Below are positions 9,546-19,717 of a DNA stretch of 36,630 bases, in pieces (positions within the stretch are counted from its first letter, which is position 1; every line of letters starts with the position of its first letter). The stretch spans positions 1 to 36,630 of the forward strand of contig CAIZNI010000043.1 of NCBI GenBank assembly GCA_903934295.1, read 5' to 3'. The notes below the pieces were generated by a model. That model ran no database searches, was not told the DNA's origin, and was given only the letters and a program-made list of their open reading frames with translations. Source of the stretch: an uncultured beta proteobacterium. GTDB taxonomy: Bacteria > Pseudomonadota > Gammaproteobacteria > Burkholderiales > Burkholderiaceae_E. Position numbers and translations under genes: made by a program.

Positions 9546-10005
9546 CAACGGCAAGCCGCTCACCCCGACAGGCGAGGCCACGCGCCGCCTGCTCGACATC
9601 CTGCGCGAGGATCTCGGTCTGACCGCCGCCAAGCCGGGCTGCGGCATCGGCCGCTGCGGGGCTTGCGCGGTCTGGGTCGACGGCCGGCCGACCAACGCCT
9701 GTCTGGCGATGGCCTGGCAGCTCGACGGCTGCTCGGTGACCACCCTCGAGTCGGGCGACGGCGATGCCGCCTTCGCGGCGGTGCGCGACGCGCTTGCGCG
9801 CCATGGCGCGGTCCAGTGCGGCTACTGCAGTCCGGGGCTGATGATGACGCTCACCCACGCGTGGCGCCAGGAGCCGCGTCCGGATGCGAGCGCGGTGCTG
9901 CACATGGCCAGCGGGCACCTGTGCCGCTGCACCGGGTACGCCGGCGTGCGCCGCGCGGTCCAGGCGCTCTTCGGGGAAGGCGCCGACTCCGATCACCCGG
10001 CCTGA
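9523..10005 (+). CDS. Molybdenum hydroxylase 2Fe-2S subunit (CoxS-like)
   Basis: Small electron-transfer subunit, 160 residues, binding two 2Fe-2S clusters. The plant-ferredoxin-like cluster uses the cysteines of CGIGRCGACAVWVDG plus the Cys in TNAC. The second, helical cluster uses CGYCSPG and HLCRCTGY. The GTG at 9523 (VKPIHFLVNGKPL) gives the normal family length. Upstream in frame lies only the repeat and an ATG at 9409 deep inside the Mo subunit gene. No clear Shine-Dalgarno precedes the GTG, so translation may depend on ribosomes ending the Mo subunit 50 bases earlier. Confidence 0.9.
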   Translation: MKPIHFLVNGKPLTPTGEATRRLLDILREDLGLTAAKPGCGIGRCGACAVWVDGRPTNACLAMAWQLDGCSVTTLESGDGDAAFAAVRDALARHGAVQCGYCSPGLMMTLTHAWRQEPRPDASAVLHMASGHLCRCTGYAGVRRAVQALFGEGADSDHPA

Positions 10006-10025
10006 TCGCCGGACCAGCCTGCCGG

Positions 10026-10077
10026 GCCCAACGGCCGAGCCCAACGGCCGAGCCCAACGGCCGAGCCCAACGGCCGA
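10026..10077 (+). repeat. Four perfect 13-bp tandem repeats before recQ
   Basis: GCCCAACGGCCGA is repeated four times without a mismatch (10026-10038, 10039-10051, 10052-10064, 10065-10077). It sits between the 2Fe-2S subunit stop and the recQ promoter region. The period is not a multiple of three, which fits non-coding DNA. Each unit contains the palindrome CGGCCG. Copy number is likely to vary between strains because the repeats are identical. Confidence 0.9.
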
Positions 10078-10107
10078 CTCTGCCTCGGTCGTCGCACCGC
10101 GCCCCGA

Positions 10108-10116
10108 TGCTAAACT
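10108..10116 (+). promoter_or_regulatory. Possible extended -10 promoter element of recQ
   Basis: TGC followed by TAAACT resembles an extended -10 element and is the only A/T-containing stretch in this gap. It lies 55 bases before the GTG of recQ, directly downstream of the 13-bp repeats, so the repeats would occupy the -35 and upstream region. No good -35 hexamer was found. Confidence 0.35.
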
Positions 10117-10170
10117 GGGCTTCATCGGTCCACCCCCGGCCGACCCCCTGAAACACCTCCCCTGCCGCGC

Positions 10171-12063
<1,893 letters not shown>

Positions 12064-12120
12064 TCCGCCCGGTGGGGCCTCACGGGCGCAGGCCCGCAGC
12101 GCCCCGGCCGCGCGGCCGCC

Positions 12121-13269
12121 TCAGGCCTTGAACCCCAGCGCGCGCGCGATGATGTTGCGCTGGATTTCGCTGGTGCCCTCGCCGATCACATACAGCATCG
12201 CGTCGCGGTGAATGCGCCCCACCGGGTATTCGCGCATGATGCCGGCCCCGCCCAGGATGCGGATCGCGCTCTCGCTCACCCGCACCGCGGTCTCGCTGGC
12301 CACCAGCTTCACCTTGGCCGCCATCGCCGCGTCCAGCCGCCCCTGATCGACCAGCCAGGCGCCGTGATAGACCAGCCACTTCGCCGCCTCGATGTCGGCG
12401 GCCATGTCGGCCAGCTTGTGGGCGATCGCCTGGTAGTCGCCGATCCGCTTGCCGCCGACCAGCCGGTCGTTGGCGTAGGCGCTGGCGGCCTCGAACGCGG
12501 CGCGCGCCATGCCCAGCGCGTTGGCGGCCACGCCGACCCGGTTCTCGCTGAGCGAGTCCAGGATCACCGGATAGGTGCCGGTGCGCTCGCCCAGCAGGCA
12601 GTCGTCGGGCACGAAGGCATCGTCGATGTGGATCAGCCCGGTCTCGGAGCTGCGGATGCTTTCCTTCTTCAGTTTGCTGATCGCGAAGCCCGAATGCGGC
12701 AGCTCGACGATGAACAGGCTGATCGCCTGCACAGTCAGCTCGGGGCTGGTGCGCGCGGCCAGCAGCATGAAGTCGGCGATCGGTGCATTGGTGATGTAGA
12801 GCTTGCTGCCGCTGATGCGCCAGCCGCCCTCGACCTTGCGGGCGTGGGTGCGCATCGCGCGGATGTTCGAGCCGCCGTCGGGTTCGCTCAGCCCGAACGC
12901 CGAGATCTTCTCGCCGCGCAGCGCCGGCTTGAAGAACCGTTCCTGCTGCGCCGGCGTGCCGGCCCGCCAGATCGGCCAGATGCCCAGGTGGGTGTGCGCC
13001 GACCAGCTCGAGGCGAAGGCCTGGCAGACCACGCTCATCTCCTCGCGGATGATGCAGTCGGCGATCTTGTCCATGCCCGAACCGCCGTCGGCCTGCGGAT
13101 AGCGCACCCCGAGCAGACCGAGCTCGCCCCACTGTCGAAACAGCTCGCGCGGGAACACCTCGTTCTCCTCGGCCTCGTTCACCAGCGGCGCCATCACCTC
13201 GCGGGCAAAGCGTCTCACCAGGTCGCGCACCGCTTCGTGTTCGGGGGAAAAGCTGAAATCCAGTGCCAT
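12121..13269 (-). CDS. Acyl-CoA dehydrogenase
   Basis: FAD-dependent alpha,beta-dehydrogenation of an acyl-CoA thioester, 382 residues. The N-terminal helical domain starts [20 protein letters not shown]. The FAD/substrate region is [18 protein letters not shown]. The catalytic base is Glu364 in [15 protein letters not shown], equivalent to the Glu of the YEGTSQIQ motif of medium-chain enzymes. The gene lies 23 bases after the helicase stop and belongs to the same minus-strand row as the acyl-CoA carboxylase. A branched or short acyl-CoA pathway is therefore plausible; the exact acyl group is not. Confidence 0.94.
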   Translation of the reverse strand: MALDFSFSPEHEAVRDLVRRFAREVMAPLVNEAEENEVFPRELFRQWGELGLLGVRYPQADGGSGMDKIADCIIREEMSVVCQAFASSWSAHTHLGIWPIWRAGTPAQQERFFKPALRGEKISAFGLSEPDGGSNIRAMRTHARKVEGGWRISGSKLYITNAPIADFMLLAARTSPELTVQAISLFIVELPHSGFAISKLKKESIRSSETGLIHIDDAFVPDDCLLGERTGTYPVILDSLSENRVGVAANALGMARAAFEAASAYANDRLVGGKRIGDYQAIAHKLADMAADIEAAKWLVYHGAWLVDQGRLDAAMAAKVKLVASETAVRVSESAIRILGGAGIMREYPVGRIHRDAMLYVIGEGTSEIQRNIIARALGFKA

Positions 13270-13292
13270 GCGGTTCTCTCGGTTGGGCCCGC

Positions 13293-15599
13293 TCAGGGCG
13301 TGATGTCTTCTTCGATCGGGGTGGCCGGCCGCGCGGCGCCGCGGCCACCGCCGACATCCCACCAGCGTGGCAGCAGCGCGAGCACTTCGGGGCGGCCGAA
13401 CCGGTCGTCGATCAGGTGCACGCAGCCCCGGTCCGACGGTGCGCGGATCACCCGACCCGCGGCCTGGACCACCTTGCGGATGCCGGGGTAGAGGTAAGTG
13501 TAATCGTGGCCCTGGCCTCGGCCGAACGCGGCGTCCATGCGCTCGCGCATCGCCTCGTTCACCGGGTTGTAGGGCGGCAGGCCCAGCGTGGCGATGAAGG
13601 CCCCGATCAGCCGCGCGCCGGGCAGGTCGATGCCCTCGGCCATCTGGCCGCCCAGCACCGCGAAACCGATGCCGCGTCCGTCCTCGGTGAAGCGCGCGAG
13701 GAAGGCTTCGTTCTGTGTCGCGCTCATCCGCCGGGCCTGCACCCACTGGCCGATGTCGGGGTGCTCCTGCGCCATCGCTTGCGCCGCGCGCGCCAGGTAG
13801 TCGTGGCTGCTGAAGAAGGCCAGGTAGTTGCCCGGCTGCGCGCGGTACTGCTGCGCCATCAGCCGTGCGATCGGCGCCAGCGATGCCTCGCGACGGTGGT
13901 AGCGCGTCGACACATGCGCGGCGATGCGCACCGACAGCTGCGCGCCGTCGAAGGGCGCCTCGACATCGATCCAGCCGGTGTCTTCCGGCAGCCCCAGCAT
14001 GTCGGCATAGAACTCGCGCGGACTGAAGGTGGCCGAGAACAGCACCGTGGTGCGCGCCGCCGCGTGGCGTGGCGCGAGAAAGGGCGCCGGGATCACATTG
14101 CGGATGCACAGCACCGAGTCGCCGTCCTGGCTGACGTCGAACAGCGAGTGCTCGCCGAAGCTGTCGGCCAGGCGACTGAAGTGCAGGGCGTCGAAATGAA
14201 ACCGCAGCAGCGCCGGGTCGACCCCCTCGGGGTCGTCGGCCAGCCGCTCACTGATGTCGCCGGTCAGCGCCTGCAGCGCCGCGAGCAGACTGGGGGGGGG
14301 CGCGTCATGGGTCTGATACGGCTCGGTCTGATCGCGGGTCAGCGCATTCCAGGCGCGGCTCAGACGCGCCATCGGCTTGCGCAGGGCGGCCGGCGCGAAC
14401 GGGCGGATCGCCGCCAGCGCCGACTGGGCCAGCGCGGCGCTGTGCATCGCGCGGCCGCGCTCGATCAGGTTGTGGGCCTCGTCGACCAGCACCGCCACCC
14501 GCCACTGGTTGGCCAGCGTCAGCGCGTGCAGCAGCGCGCTGCTGTCGTAGAAGTGGTTGTAGTCGCCGACGATCACATCGCTCCAGCGCGCCAGCTCCTG
14601 GCCCAGGTAGTAGGGGCAGATCTGGTGCGCCAGCGCGATCTCGCGCAGCGCGTCGCGCCCGAGCGCCGCGTGGGTGACCGCCGCCTGGCGCGCCGCCGGC
14701 AGACGGTCGTAGAAGCCGCGTGCCAGCGGGCACGACTGACCGTGGCAGGCCTTGTCGGGATGCTCGCAGGCCTTCTCGCGGGCCACCAGCTCCAGCGAGC
14801 GCAGCGCCAGGCCGGGCGCGTGCGCGCGCACCGTGCCGATCGCCGCCAGTGCCAGCGCGCTGCCCGAGCCCTTGGCGGTCAGGAAGAAGATCCGGTCCAG
14901 CCGTTCGACCGGGCAGGCCTTGAGCAGCGGGAACAGGGTGCCCAGGGTCTTGCCGATGCCGGTGGGCGCCTGCGCCATCAGGCAGCGCCCGAGCCGGGCT
15001 GCCTTGTAGACCGACTCGGCCAGCGCGCGCTGGCCCTGGCGAAACTGCGCGTGCAGGAAGCGCAGCTCGGTGAGCGTCTGGTCGCGGCGGGTGCGGTGCG
15101 CGATCTCCTGGTCGGCCCAGGCCAGGAACCGCTCGCACAGGGCTTCGAAGAAGGCGCGCAGCGCCGTCGCGCTGTGCGTCTCGGTGAGGACGACCTCCTG
15201 CTGGCGGCCGATCTCGAAGTACACCAGCGACAGGTCGATCGACGCGAGGCCGCGTTCCTGGCACAGCAGCCAGCCGTAGACCCGGGCCTGCGCCCAGTGC
15301 AGTTCGCGGTGGTTGGCGGGCAGCCGGTCGAGATCGCCCTTGAAGGTCTTGACCTCCTCGAGCCGCTGTTGCTCGGGGTCGTAGCCATCGGCGCGCCCGC
15401 GCACCCGCAGGTGCCGGAACTCGCCGCTCAGGGCCAGCTCGGCCTGGTAGGCGCCACCGCGCCGGGCCGCGACGGTGCGGTGGCCCTCGATGCCCTGCTG
15501 CGCGCTCGGCGACGGCGTGAAGCGCAGATCGAGGTCGCCCTGGCGGGCGGTGAATTCGCAGAGCGCGCGAACCGCGACGGTGTAGGTGGCGTCGGTCAC
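13293..15599 (-). CDS. XPD/DinG-type iron-sulfur helicase with N-terminal PD-(D/E)xK nuclease domain
   Basis: A 768-residue DNA-processing enzyme. Residues 1-115 look like a Cas4/RecB-family nuclease: Asp71 in RGRADGY, Glu82-x-Lys84 in EEVKT, and the Q104xxxY108 motif in QARVYGW. A superfamily 2 helicase follows: Walker A APTGIGKT (211-218), DEAH 373-376, and the late motif [14 protein letters not shown]. Four cysteines (278, 285, 290, 328) between Walker A and DEAH fit the 4Fe-4S site of XPD/DinG helicases. The start is GTG. It stands between biotin carboxylase and acyl-CoA dehydrogenase, with gaps of 45 and 23 bases. Related nuclease-helicase fusions are known in bacteria; the cellular role is not settled. 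Confidence 0.88.
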   Translation of the reverse strand: MTDATYTVAVRALCEFTARQGDLDLRFTPSPSAQQGIEGHRTVAARRGGAYQAELALSGEFRHLRVRGRADGYDPEQQRLEEVKTFKGDLDRLPANHRELHWAQARVYGWLLCQERGLASIDLSLVYFEIGRQQEVVLTETHSATALRAFFEALCERFLAWADQEIAHRTRRDQTLTELRFLHAQFRQGQRALAESVYKAARLGRCLMAQAPTGIGKTLGTLFPLLKACPVERLDRIFFLTAKGSGSALALAAIGTVRAHAPGLALRSLELVAREKACEHPDKACHGQSCPLARGFYDRLPAARQAAVTHAALGRDALREIALAHQICPYYLGQELARWSDVIVGDYNHFYDSSALLHALTLANQWRVAVLVDEAHNLIERGRAMHSAALAQSALAAIRPFAPAALRKPMARLSRAWNALTRDQTEPYQTHDAPPPSLLAALQALTGDISERLADDPEGVDPALLRFHFDALHFSRLADSFGEHSLFDVSQDGDSVLCIRNVIPAPFLAPRHAAARTTVLFSATFSPREFYADMLGLPEDTGWIDVEAPFDGAQLSVRIAAHVSTRYHRREASLAPIARLMAQQYRAQPGNYLAFFSSHDYLARAAQAMAQEHPDIGQWVQARRMSATQNEAFLARFTEDGRGIGFAVLGGQMAEGIDLPGARLIGAFIATLGLPPYNPVNEAMRERMDAAFGRGQGHDYTYLYPGIRKVVQAAGRVIRAPSDRGCVHLIDDRFGRPEVLALLPRWWDVGGGRGAARPATPIEEDITP

Positions 15600-15616
15600 G
15601 GTCGGTCCGGCGGCGC

Positions 15617-15650
15617 GCGGTCTGCCTCAGGCGAGCGGTCTGCCTCAGGC
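15617..15650. repeat. 18-bp period direct repeat at the biotin carboxylase stop
   Basis: GCGGTCTGCCTCAGGC occurs at 15617-15632 and 15635-15650. The second copy contains the stop codon of the minus-strand carboxylase (15645-15647). The first copy places another stop in the same frame 18 bases on. It fills most of the short gap before the helicase start. Confidence 0.7.
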
Positions 15651-17684
15651 AGGCGGAGCCGCCGCCTGGATTTCCGCCACGATCTGCGCCGCGCCGACCT
15701 GGTCGCCGGCGCTGACATGAATCGCGATCACCGTGCCGGCCATCGGCGCGCCGTGCACATGCTCCATCTTCATCGCCTCGAGCGTGACCATCGGCTGGCT
15801 GGCGCTGACCTGCTCGCCCACCGCTACCAGCACCTCGACCACCCGCCCGTTCATGCTCGCGCGCAGCCGCCCGTCGCTGGCGACATCGATCCGGCGCACC
15901 GGCGCCTGGTGGCTGCGGTCGCGCACCTGGCAGGGCAGGCCCTGGTAGTGCATCCAGAGGTGGTCGCCGTCCCGGTGATAGTGAGCACTTTCCAACAAGC
16001 CATCGCAGTCGAACCGGATGTGGTCAGCCGTCAGCTCGTCGACCCGCACGGCGAAGCTGCGCTCACCGATCCGGACCTCGAACCGGTGCGGGCCCAGCGG
16101 CGTCAGGCGGGCATCGAGCGGCTCGCCGTTGACGCTCAGGCGCTGCAGCACCGCCAGGGTATGGGCCAGGCGCCGCGCCTGTCCGCCCTGCCAGCGGTGG
16201 GGGCCGGTCTCCTGCAGCAGCACCGCCGCGATCGCCTGCGCCCGCGCCCGCGCTGCCGGGTCGATCGCCAGCAGGGTGGCCGACTGCTCGCCGATGAAGC
16301 CGGTGGTGGCCCCGCCGGCGGCGAACACCGGGTGCGCCAGGCAGGCGCCCAGGAAGCGCTGGTTGGTGGTCAGGCCCAGCGCCACCGTGTCCTGCAGGCC
16401 GGTCATCAGCCGGCGCCGCGCTTCCTCGCGGGTTTGTCCGTGAGCGATCACTTTCGCGATCATCGAGTCGTAGAAGGGCGGTATCGCCGAACCCGCTTGC
16501 AGGGCATGCTCGATCCGCAGCGCCGGCGCCGGCCGCCAGGCGTGCATCGTGCCGCTTTGCGGCATGAAGCCCAGATCGGCATCTTCCGCACACAGCCGCA
16601 CCTCGATCGCGTGACCCTGGAAGCGCACCTCCTCCTGGGCCAGCGGCAGCGGCTCGCCGGCGGCCACCCGCAGTTGCCACTCGACCAGGTCCAGCCCGGT
16701 GATCGCCTCGGTCACCGGGTGCTCGACCTGCAGGCGGGTGTTCATTTCCATGAAGAAGAACTCGCCCTGCGCATCGAGCAGGAACTCGAGGGTGCCGGCG
16801 CCCTCGTAGCCGATGGCCAGTGCCGCCGCCACCGCGCAGGCGCCCATGCGCTCGCGCAGCGCCGGCGAGACGGCCGGCGAGGGCGCCTCCTCGATCAGCT
16901 TCTGGTGGCGCCGCTGCACCGAGCAGTCGCGCTCGCCCAGGTGGATCGCGTGGCCATGGCGGTCGGCGAAGACCTGGATCTCGATGTGGCGCGGCTGCGT
17001 GATCGCGCGCTCCAGGATCACCTCCGGGTCGCCGAAGGCGCTCTGCGCCTCGGAGCGGGCGCTGCGCAGGGCGTCGGCGAAGGCGGCGGCCTCGGTGACC
17101 AGGCGCATGCCGCGCCCGCCACCGCCGGCGGTCGCCTTGATCATCACCGGATAGCCGATGCGGGCAGCCTCGGCGGTCAGCACCGCTTCGCTCTGGTCCT
17201 CGCCCTGGTAGCCGGGAATGCAGGGCACCCCGGCCTGGCTCATCAGCCGCTTGGCGCCCGCCTTGTTGCCCATCGCCAGGATCGCCTGCGGCGACGGGCC
17301 GATGAACACCAGCCCGGCGTCGCGGCAGGCCTGCGCGAAGTCCTCGTTCTCGGCCAGAAAACCGTAGCCCGGGTGCACCGCGTCGGCGCCGCTCAGCCGT
17401 GCGGCGGCGATGATCGCGTCGATGCGCAGGTATGACTGCGCCGGCAGCGCCTCGCCGATGCACACCGCCTGGTCGGCCTCGCGGACATGGCGCGCGCCTG
17501 CATCGGCACTCGAGAACACCGCCACCGTGCGGTAACCGAGCGCGCGCGCCGAGCGGATGATCCGCAGCGCGATCTCGCCGCGGTTGGCGATCAGGATCTT
17601 GTGGAAGGGCGTGGCTCTGGACATGGCGGCGTCGGTGGCGGTGGAAGGGAGGGCGGCAGGGGTGGGGTCGGGCGCGCGGGTCAC
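15645..17684 (-). CDS. Acyl-CoA carboxylase, biotin carboxylase plus biotin carrier subunit
   Basis: ATP-dependent carboxylation of biotin, alpha subunit of an acetyl-, propionyl- or methylcrotonyl-CoA-type carboxylase, up to 679 residues. The biotin carboxylase domain starts FHKILIANRGEIALRIIRSA, with the ATP-grasp glycine loop IKATAGGGGRGMR and the active-site region FMEMNTRLQVEHPVTE. The C-terminal biotinyl domain has LEAMKMEH with the biotinylated Lys639. The GTG at 17684 overlaps the carboxyltransferase stop (GTGA). An ATG at 17624 (MSRATPFHKIL) would give the more usual short N-terminus and may be the true start. The partner subunit lies directly upstream. Confidence 0.95.
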   Translation of the reverse strand: MTRAPDPTPAALPSTATDAAMSRATPFHKILIANRGEIALRIIRSARALGYRTVAVFSSADAGARHVREADQAVCIGEALPAQSYLRIDAIIAAARLSGADAVHPGYGFLAENEDFAQACRDAGLVFIGPSPQAILAMGNKAGAKRLMSQAGVPCIPGYQGEDQSEAVLTAEAARIGYPVMIKATAGGGGRGMRLVTEAAAFADALRSARSEAQSAFGDPEVILERAITQPRHIEIQVFADRHGHAIHLGERDCSVQRRHQKLIEEAPSPAVSPALRERMGACAVAAALAIGYEGAGTLEFLLDAQGEFFFMEMNTRLQVEHPVTEAITGLDLVEWQLRVAAGEPLPLAQEEVRFQGHAIEVRLCAEDADLGFMPQSGTMHAWRPAPALRIEHALQAGSAIPPFYDSMIAKVIAHGQTREEARRRLMTGLQDTVALGLTTNQRFLGACLAHPVFAAGGATTGFIGEQSATLLAIDPAARARAQAIAAVLLQETGPHRWQGGQARRLAHTLAVLQRLSVNGEPLDARLTPLGPHRFEVRIGERSFAVRVDELTADHIRFDCDGLLESAHYHRDGDHLWMHYQGLPCQVRDRSHQAPVRRIDVASDGRLRASMNGRVVEVLVAVGEQVSASQPMVTLEAMKMEHVHGAPMAGTVIAIHVSAGDQVGAAQIVAEIQAAAPPA

Positions 17685-19303
17685 GGGCGGGCCACCGAGA
17701 ACTGCATCTTCTGGGGCTCGCGCGCATCGGCTTCGCGGCAGGTCGCCAGCACCTTGGCCAGCACCGCGCGCGTGTCACGCGGATCGATCACGCCGTCGTC
17801 GAGCAGTTGCGCACTGGTCACGAACACGCTCATCTGGCGATCGAAGCGCTCGATGATGCCGCGCTTGAGTTCATCGATGCGCGGCTGGTCGACCGTGCCG
17901 GTCTTGCGCTGCATGGCCGCCGCGGTGACGATCGCCATCGTCTCGCCGGCCTGCTCGCCGCCCATCACCGCGGTCTTGGCATTGGGCCACGAGAAGCAGA
18001 AGCGCGGGTGAAAGCCGCGCCCGCACATGCCGTAGTTGCCGGCGCCGAACGAGGCGCCGCAGTAGATCGTGATCTGCGGCACGGTGGCGTTGGTGACCGC
18101 CTGGATCATCTTGGAGCCGTGCTTGATGATGCCGCCTTCTTCGTGGGCGCGGCCCACCATGAAACCGGTGGTGTTGTTCAGGTACAGGATCGGTGTGCGC
18201 GACTGGCAGCAGGCCTGGATGAAGTGGGTCGCCTTGGTGGCGCCGGCGGTGTCGATCGGGCCGTTGTTGGTGATGATGCCCAGCGGCCAGCCCTCGAGCT
18301 TGATGTGCCCGCAGACGGTGGCGCTGCCGTAGTTCTCGCCGAATTCCAGGAAGTCGGAGTCGTCGGCGATGCGCGCGATCACCTGGCGCATGTCGACCGG
18401 CCGCTTGTGGTCCATCGGCATGATGCCCAGCAGTTCCTCGGCATCGAAGCGCGGCGGCTTGAAGGTGCGCGGCGCCTGGCTGGCCCGGTCGCGGTTCCAG
18501 TCGATCTGCGAGAGCACTTCGCGGGCGATGCGCAGGCCGTCGCGGTCGTCCTCGGCCAGGTAGTCGCCCAGGCCCGAGATCGAGGTGTGCATCACCGCGC
18601 CGCCCAGCTCCTCCTCGGTGGCGATCTCGCCGGTGGCGGCCTTGAGCAGCGGCGGGCCGGCGAGGAAGGCGCGCGAGCGGTCGCGGATCAGGATGATGTA
18701 GTCGGACAGCCCGGTCTGATAGGCGCCGCCCGCGGTCGACGAGCCATGGGTGACGGTGACCACCGGCAGCCCGGCGGCGGACATGCGCGCCAGGTTGCGG
18801 AAGGTGCTGCCGCCGCGGATGAAGTCCTGCACCTGATAGGCCATCAGGTTGGCGCCGGCGCTCTCGACCAGCTGCACATACGGCAGCTTGTTCTCGAGGG
18901 TCAACTCCTGCACCCGCAGCAGCTTGTCCAGGCCCATCGGCTGCAGCGCGCCGGCGTCGATGCCGGAGTCCGAGGCCATCACCATGCAGCGGATGCCCGA
19001 GACGAAGCCGATGCCGGCGATGATGCCGCCCCCGGGCACGCTGCGCTCCAGATCGGGCGTGTCCAGCCCCAGCCCGGCCAGCGAGCACAGCTCGAGAAAG
19101 GGCGTGCCGGGATCGAGCAGCAGCGCCAGCCGCTCGCGCGGCAGCAGCTGGCCGCGCTTCTCGAAGCGCTCGCGCGAGGCGGCCGACTTGCCGGCGCTGC
19201 GCCGCTCGTGGGCGCGTACCTGCCCGATCAGCTCGAGCATGCCGGCGCGGTTCGCCTTGAAGGATTCAGCGCCGGGTGAGACGGTGGATTCGATGATCGC
19301 CAT
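17681..19303 (-). CDS. Acyl-CoA carboxylase carboxyltransferase (beta) subunit
   Basis: Transfers CO2 from carboxybiotin to an acyl-CoA, 540 residues, crotonase-like carboxyltransferase fold in two halves. The N-half carries HGSSTAGGAYQTGLSDYI and FLAGPPLLKAATGE; the C-half carries ITNNGPIDTAGATKATHFI, LNNTTGFMVG and GASFGAGNYGMCGRGF. The LAGPPLLKAATGE segment is like methylcrotonyl-CoA carboxylase, but the acyl specificity cannot be fixed. The ATG at 19303 (MAIIESTVSP) has no good Shine-Dalgarno; a TAGAAT -10-like box lies about 65 bases upstream. Its stop overlaps the next gene's GTG. Confidence 0.94.
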   Translation of the reverse strand: MAIIESTVSPGAESFKANRAGMLELIGQVRAHERRSAGKSAASRERFEKRGQLLPRERLALLLDPGTPFLELCSLAGLGLDTPDLERSVPGGGIIAGIGFVSGIRCMVMASDSGIDAGALQPMGLDKLLRVQELTLENKLPYVQLVESAGANLMAYQVQDFIRGGSTFRNLARMSAAGLPVVTVTHGSSTAGGAYQTGLSDYIILIRDRSRAFLAGPPLLKAATGEIATEEELGGAVMHTSISGLGDYLAEDDRDGLRIAREVLSQIDWNRDRASQAPRTFKPPRFDAEELLGIMPMDHKRPVDMRQVIARIADDSDFLEFGENYGSATVCGHIKLEGWPLGIITNNGPIDTAGATKATHFIQACCQSRTPILYLNNTTGFMVGRAHEEGGIIKHGSKMIQAVTNATVPQITIYCGASFGAGNYGMCGRGFHPRFCFSWPNAKTAVMGGEQAGETMAIVTAAAMQRKTGTVDQPRIDELKRGIIERFDRQMSVFVTSAQLLDDGVIDPRDTRAVLAKVLATCREADAREPQKMQFSVARP

Positions 19304-19367
19304 GGTGGGTGCCGGATGCGGATGCGGGGAGGATTGCGGGGGTCGGTCGACGCTCGCGCTGGCGCCG

Positions 19368-19373
19368 ATTCTA
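19368..19373 (-). promoter_or_regulatory. Possible -10 element for the carboxylase operon
   Basis: On the minus strand this reads TAGAAT, five of six matches to TATAAT, with a start about 65 bases downstream. No -35 hexamer is seen at the usual distance. It is one of the few A/T-rich spots of the divergent gap. Confidence 0.4.
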
Positions 19374-19441
19374 ATCCCCCCGAACCCGGTCCCCGGCGGT
19401 GGCCTGTTCGCATACCCGGCCAGACCGCGACCCTCATCGGT

Positions 19442-19471
19442 TTGACACCGGGAAGTCGTCGAGTTCATCAT
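19442..19471 (+). promoter_or_regulatory. Possible promoter of the small ORF-hyuAB genes
   Basis: A perfect -35 hexamer TTGACA (19442-19447) is followed after 18 bases by CATCAT (19466-19471), four of six matches to the -10 consensus. If used, transcription would start near 19478. The ATG at 19470 would then be excluded, and the ATG at 19526 inside the 23-bp repeat would be the first usable start. Confidence 0.4.
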
Positions 19472-19482
19472 GGCCGGCGCTC

Positions 19483-19528
19483 CGGGGGTGCCGGTCGCCT
19501 CGATGCGGGGGTGCCGGTCGCCTCGATG
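19483..19528 (+). repeat. Perfect 23-bp tandem duplication
   Basis: CGGGGGTGCCGGTCGCCTCG plus ATG is present twice in a row (19483-19505 and 19506-19528). 23 is not a multiple of three. With only one copy, the ATG at 19470 would open a continuous 72-codon frame into the small ORF before hyuA. With two copies that frame is broken. Confidence 0.9.
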
Positions 19529-19717
19529 GTCGGCATCGCCTTGCGCGGCGCGGTCAAGGATTGCGGCGACCCGTGGCGCAAGCCGCGCAGGCACACCATC
19601 ACCGAGGCGCTGCGCGCCGAGGAGCCTTACTTCCCGATTCCCGATGGCGTCTTCGAGCCCGGCCCATTGGCCAAGGGCTTGGATCGCGGCATCAAGCTCG
19701 CCAAGGTCAAGCAATGA
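19526..19717 (+). CDS. Small uncharacterised ORF coupled to hyuA, possibly 5'-damaged
   Basis: A 63-codon frame starting MVGIALRGAVKDCGDPWRKP and ending GLDRGIKLAKVKQ. I do not recognise the family. It is basic, has one cysteine and no membrane segment or signal peptide. Its stop overlaps the ATG of hyuA (ATGA at 19714-19717), which argues that it is a translated gene and not a shadow. A perfect 23-bp duplication separates it from an upstream ATG at 19470. It may therefore be a shortened form of a 72-residue protein (MAGAPGVPVASMVGI...), or the duplication may lie in its leader. A GTG at 19511 is also in frame. It might be a small third component of the HyuA/HyuB enzyme, which is speculation. 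Confidence 0.5.
   Translation: MVGIALRGAVKDCGDPWRKPRRHTITEALRAEEPYFPIPDGVFEPGPLAKGLDRGIKLAKVKQ

Noticed and set aside
10026-10077. CRISPR array
   Set aside because: The four repeats are contiguous with no spacers and are only 13 bases long.
12064-12120. Terminator between recQ and the acyl-CoA dehydrogenase
   Set aside because: GC-rich palindromic bases are present around 12105-12119, but there is no T-tract on either strand, so it cannot be supported.
13263-17435. A 1390-codon open frame on the plus strand antisense to the helicase and biotin carboxylase
   Set aside because: It has a His/Arg/Gln/Ala-rich composition without any family motif. The minus strand carries two proteins with complete motifs. 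Long antisense frames are expected at this GC content.
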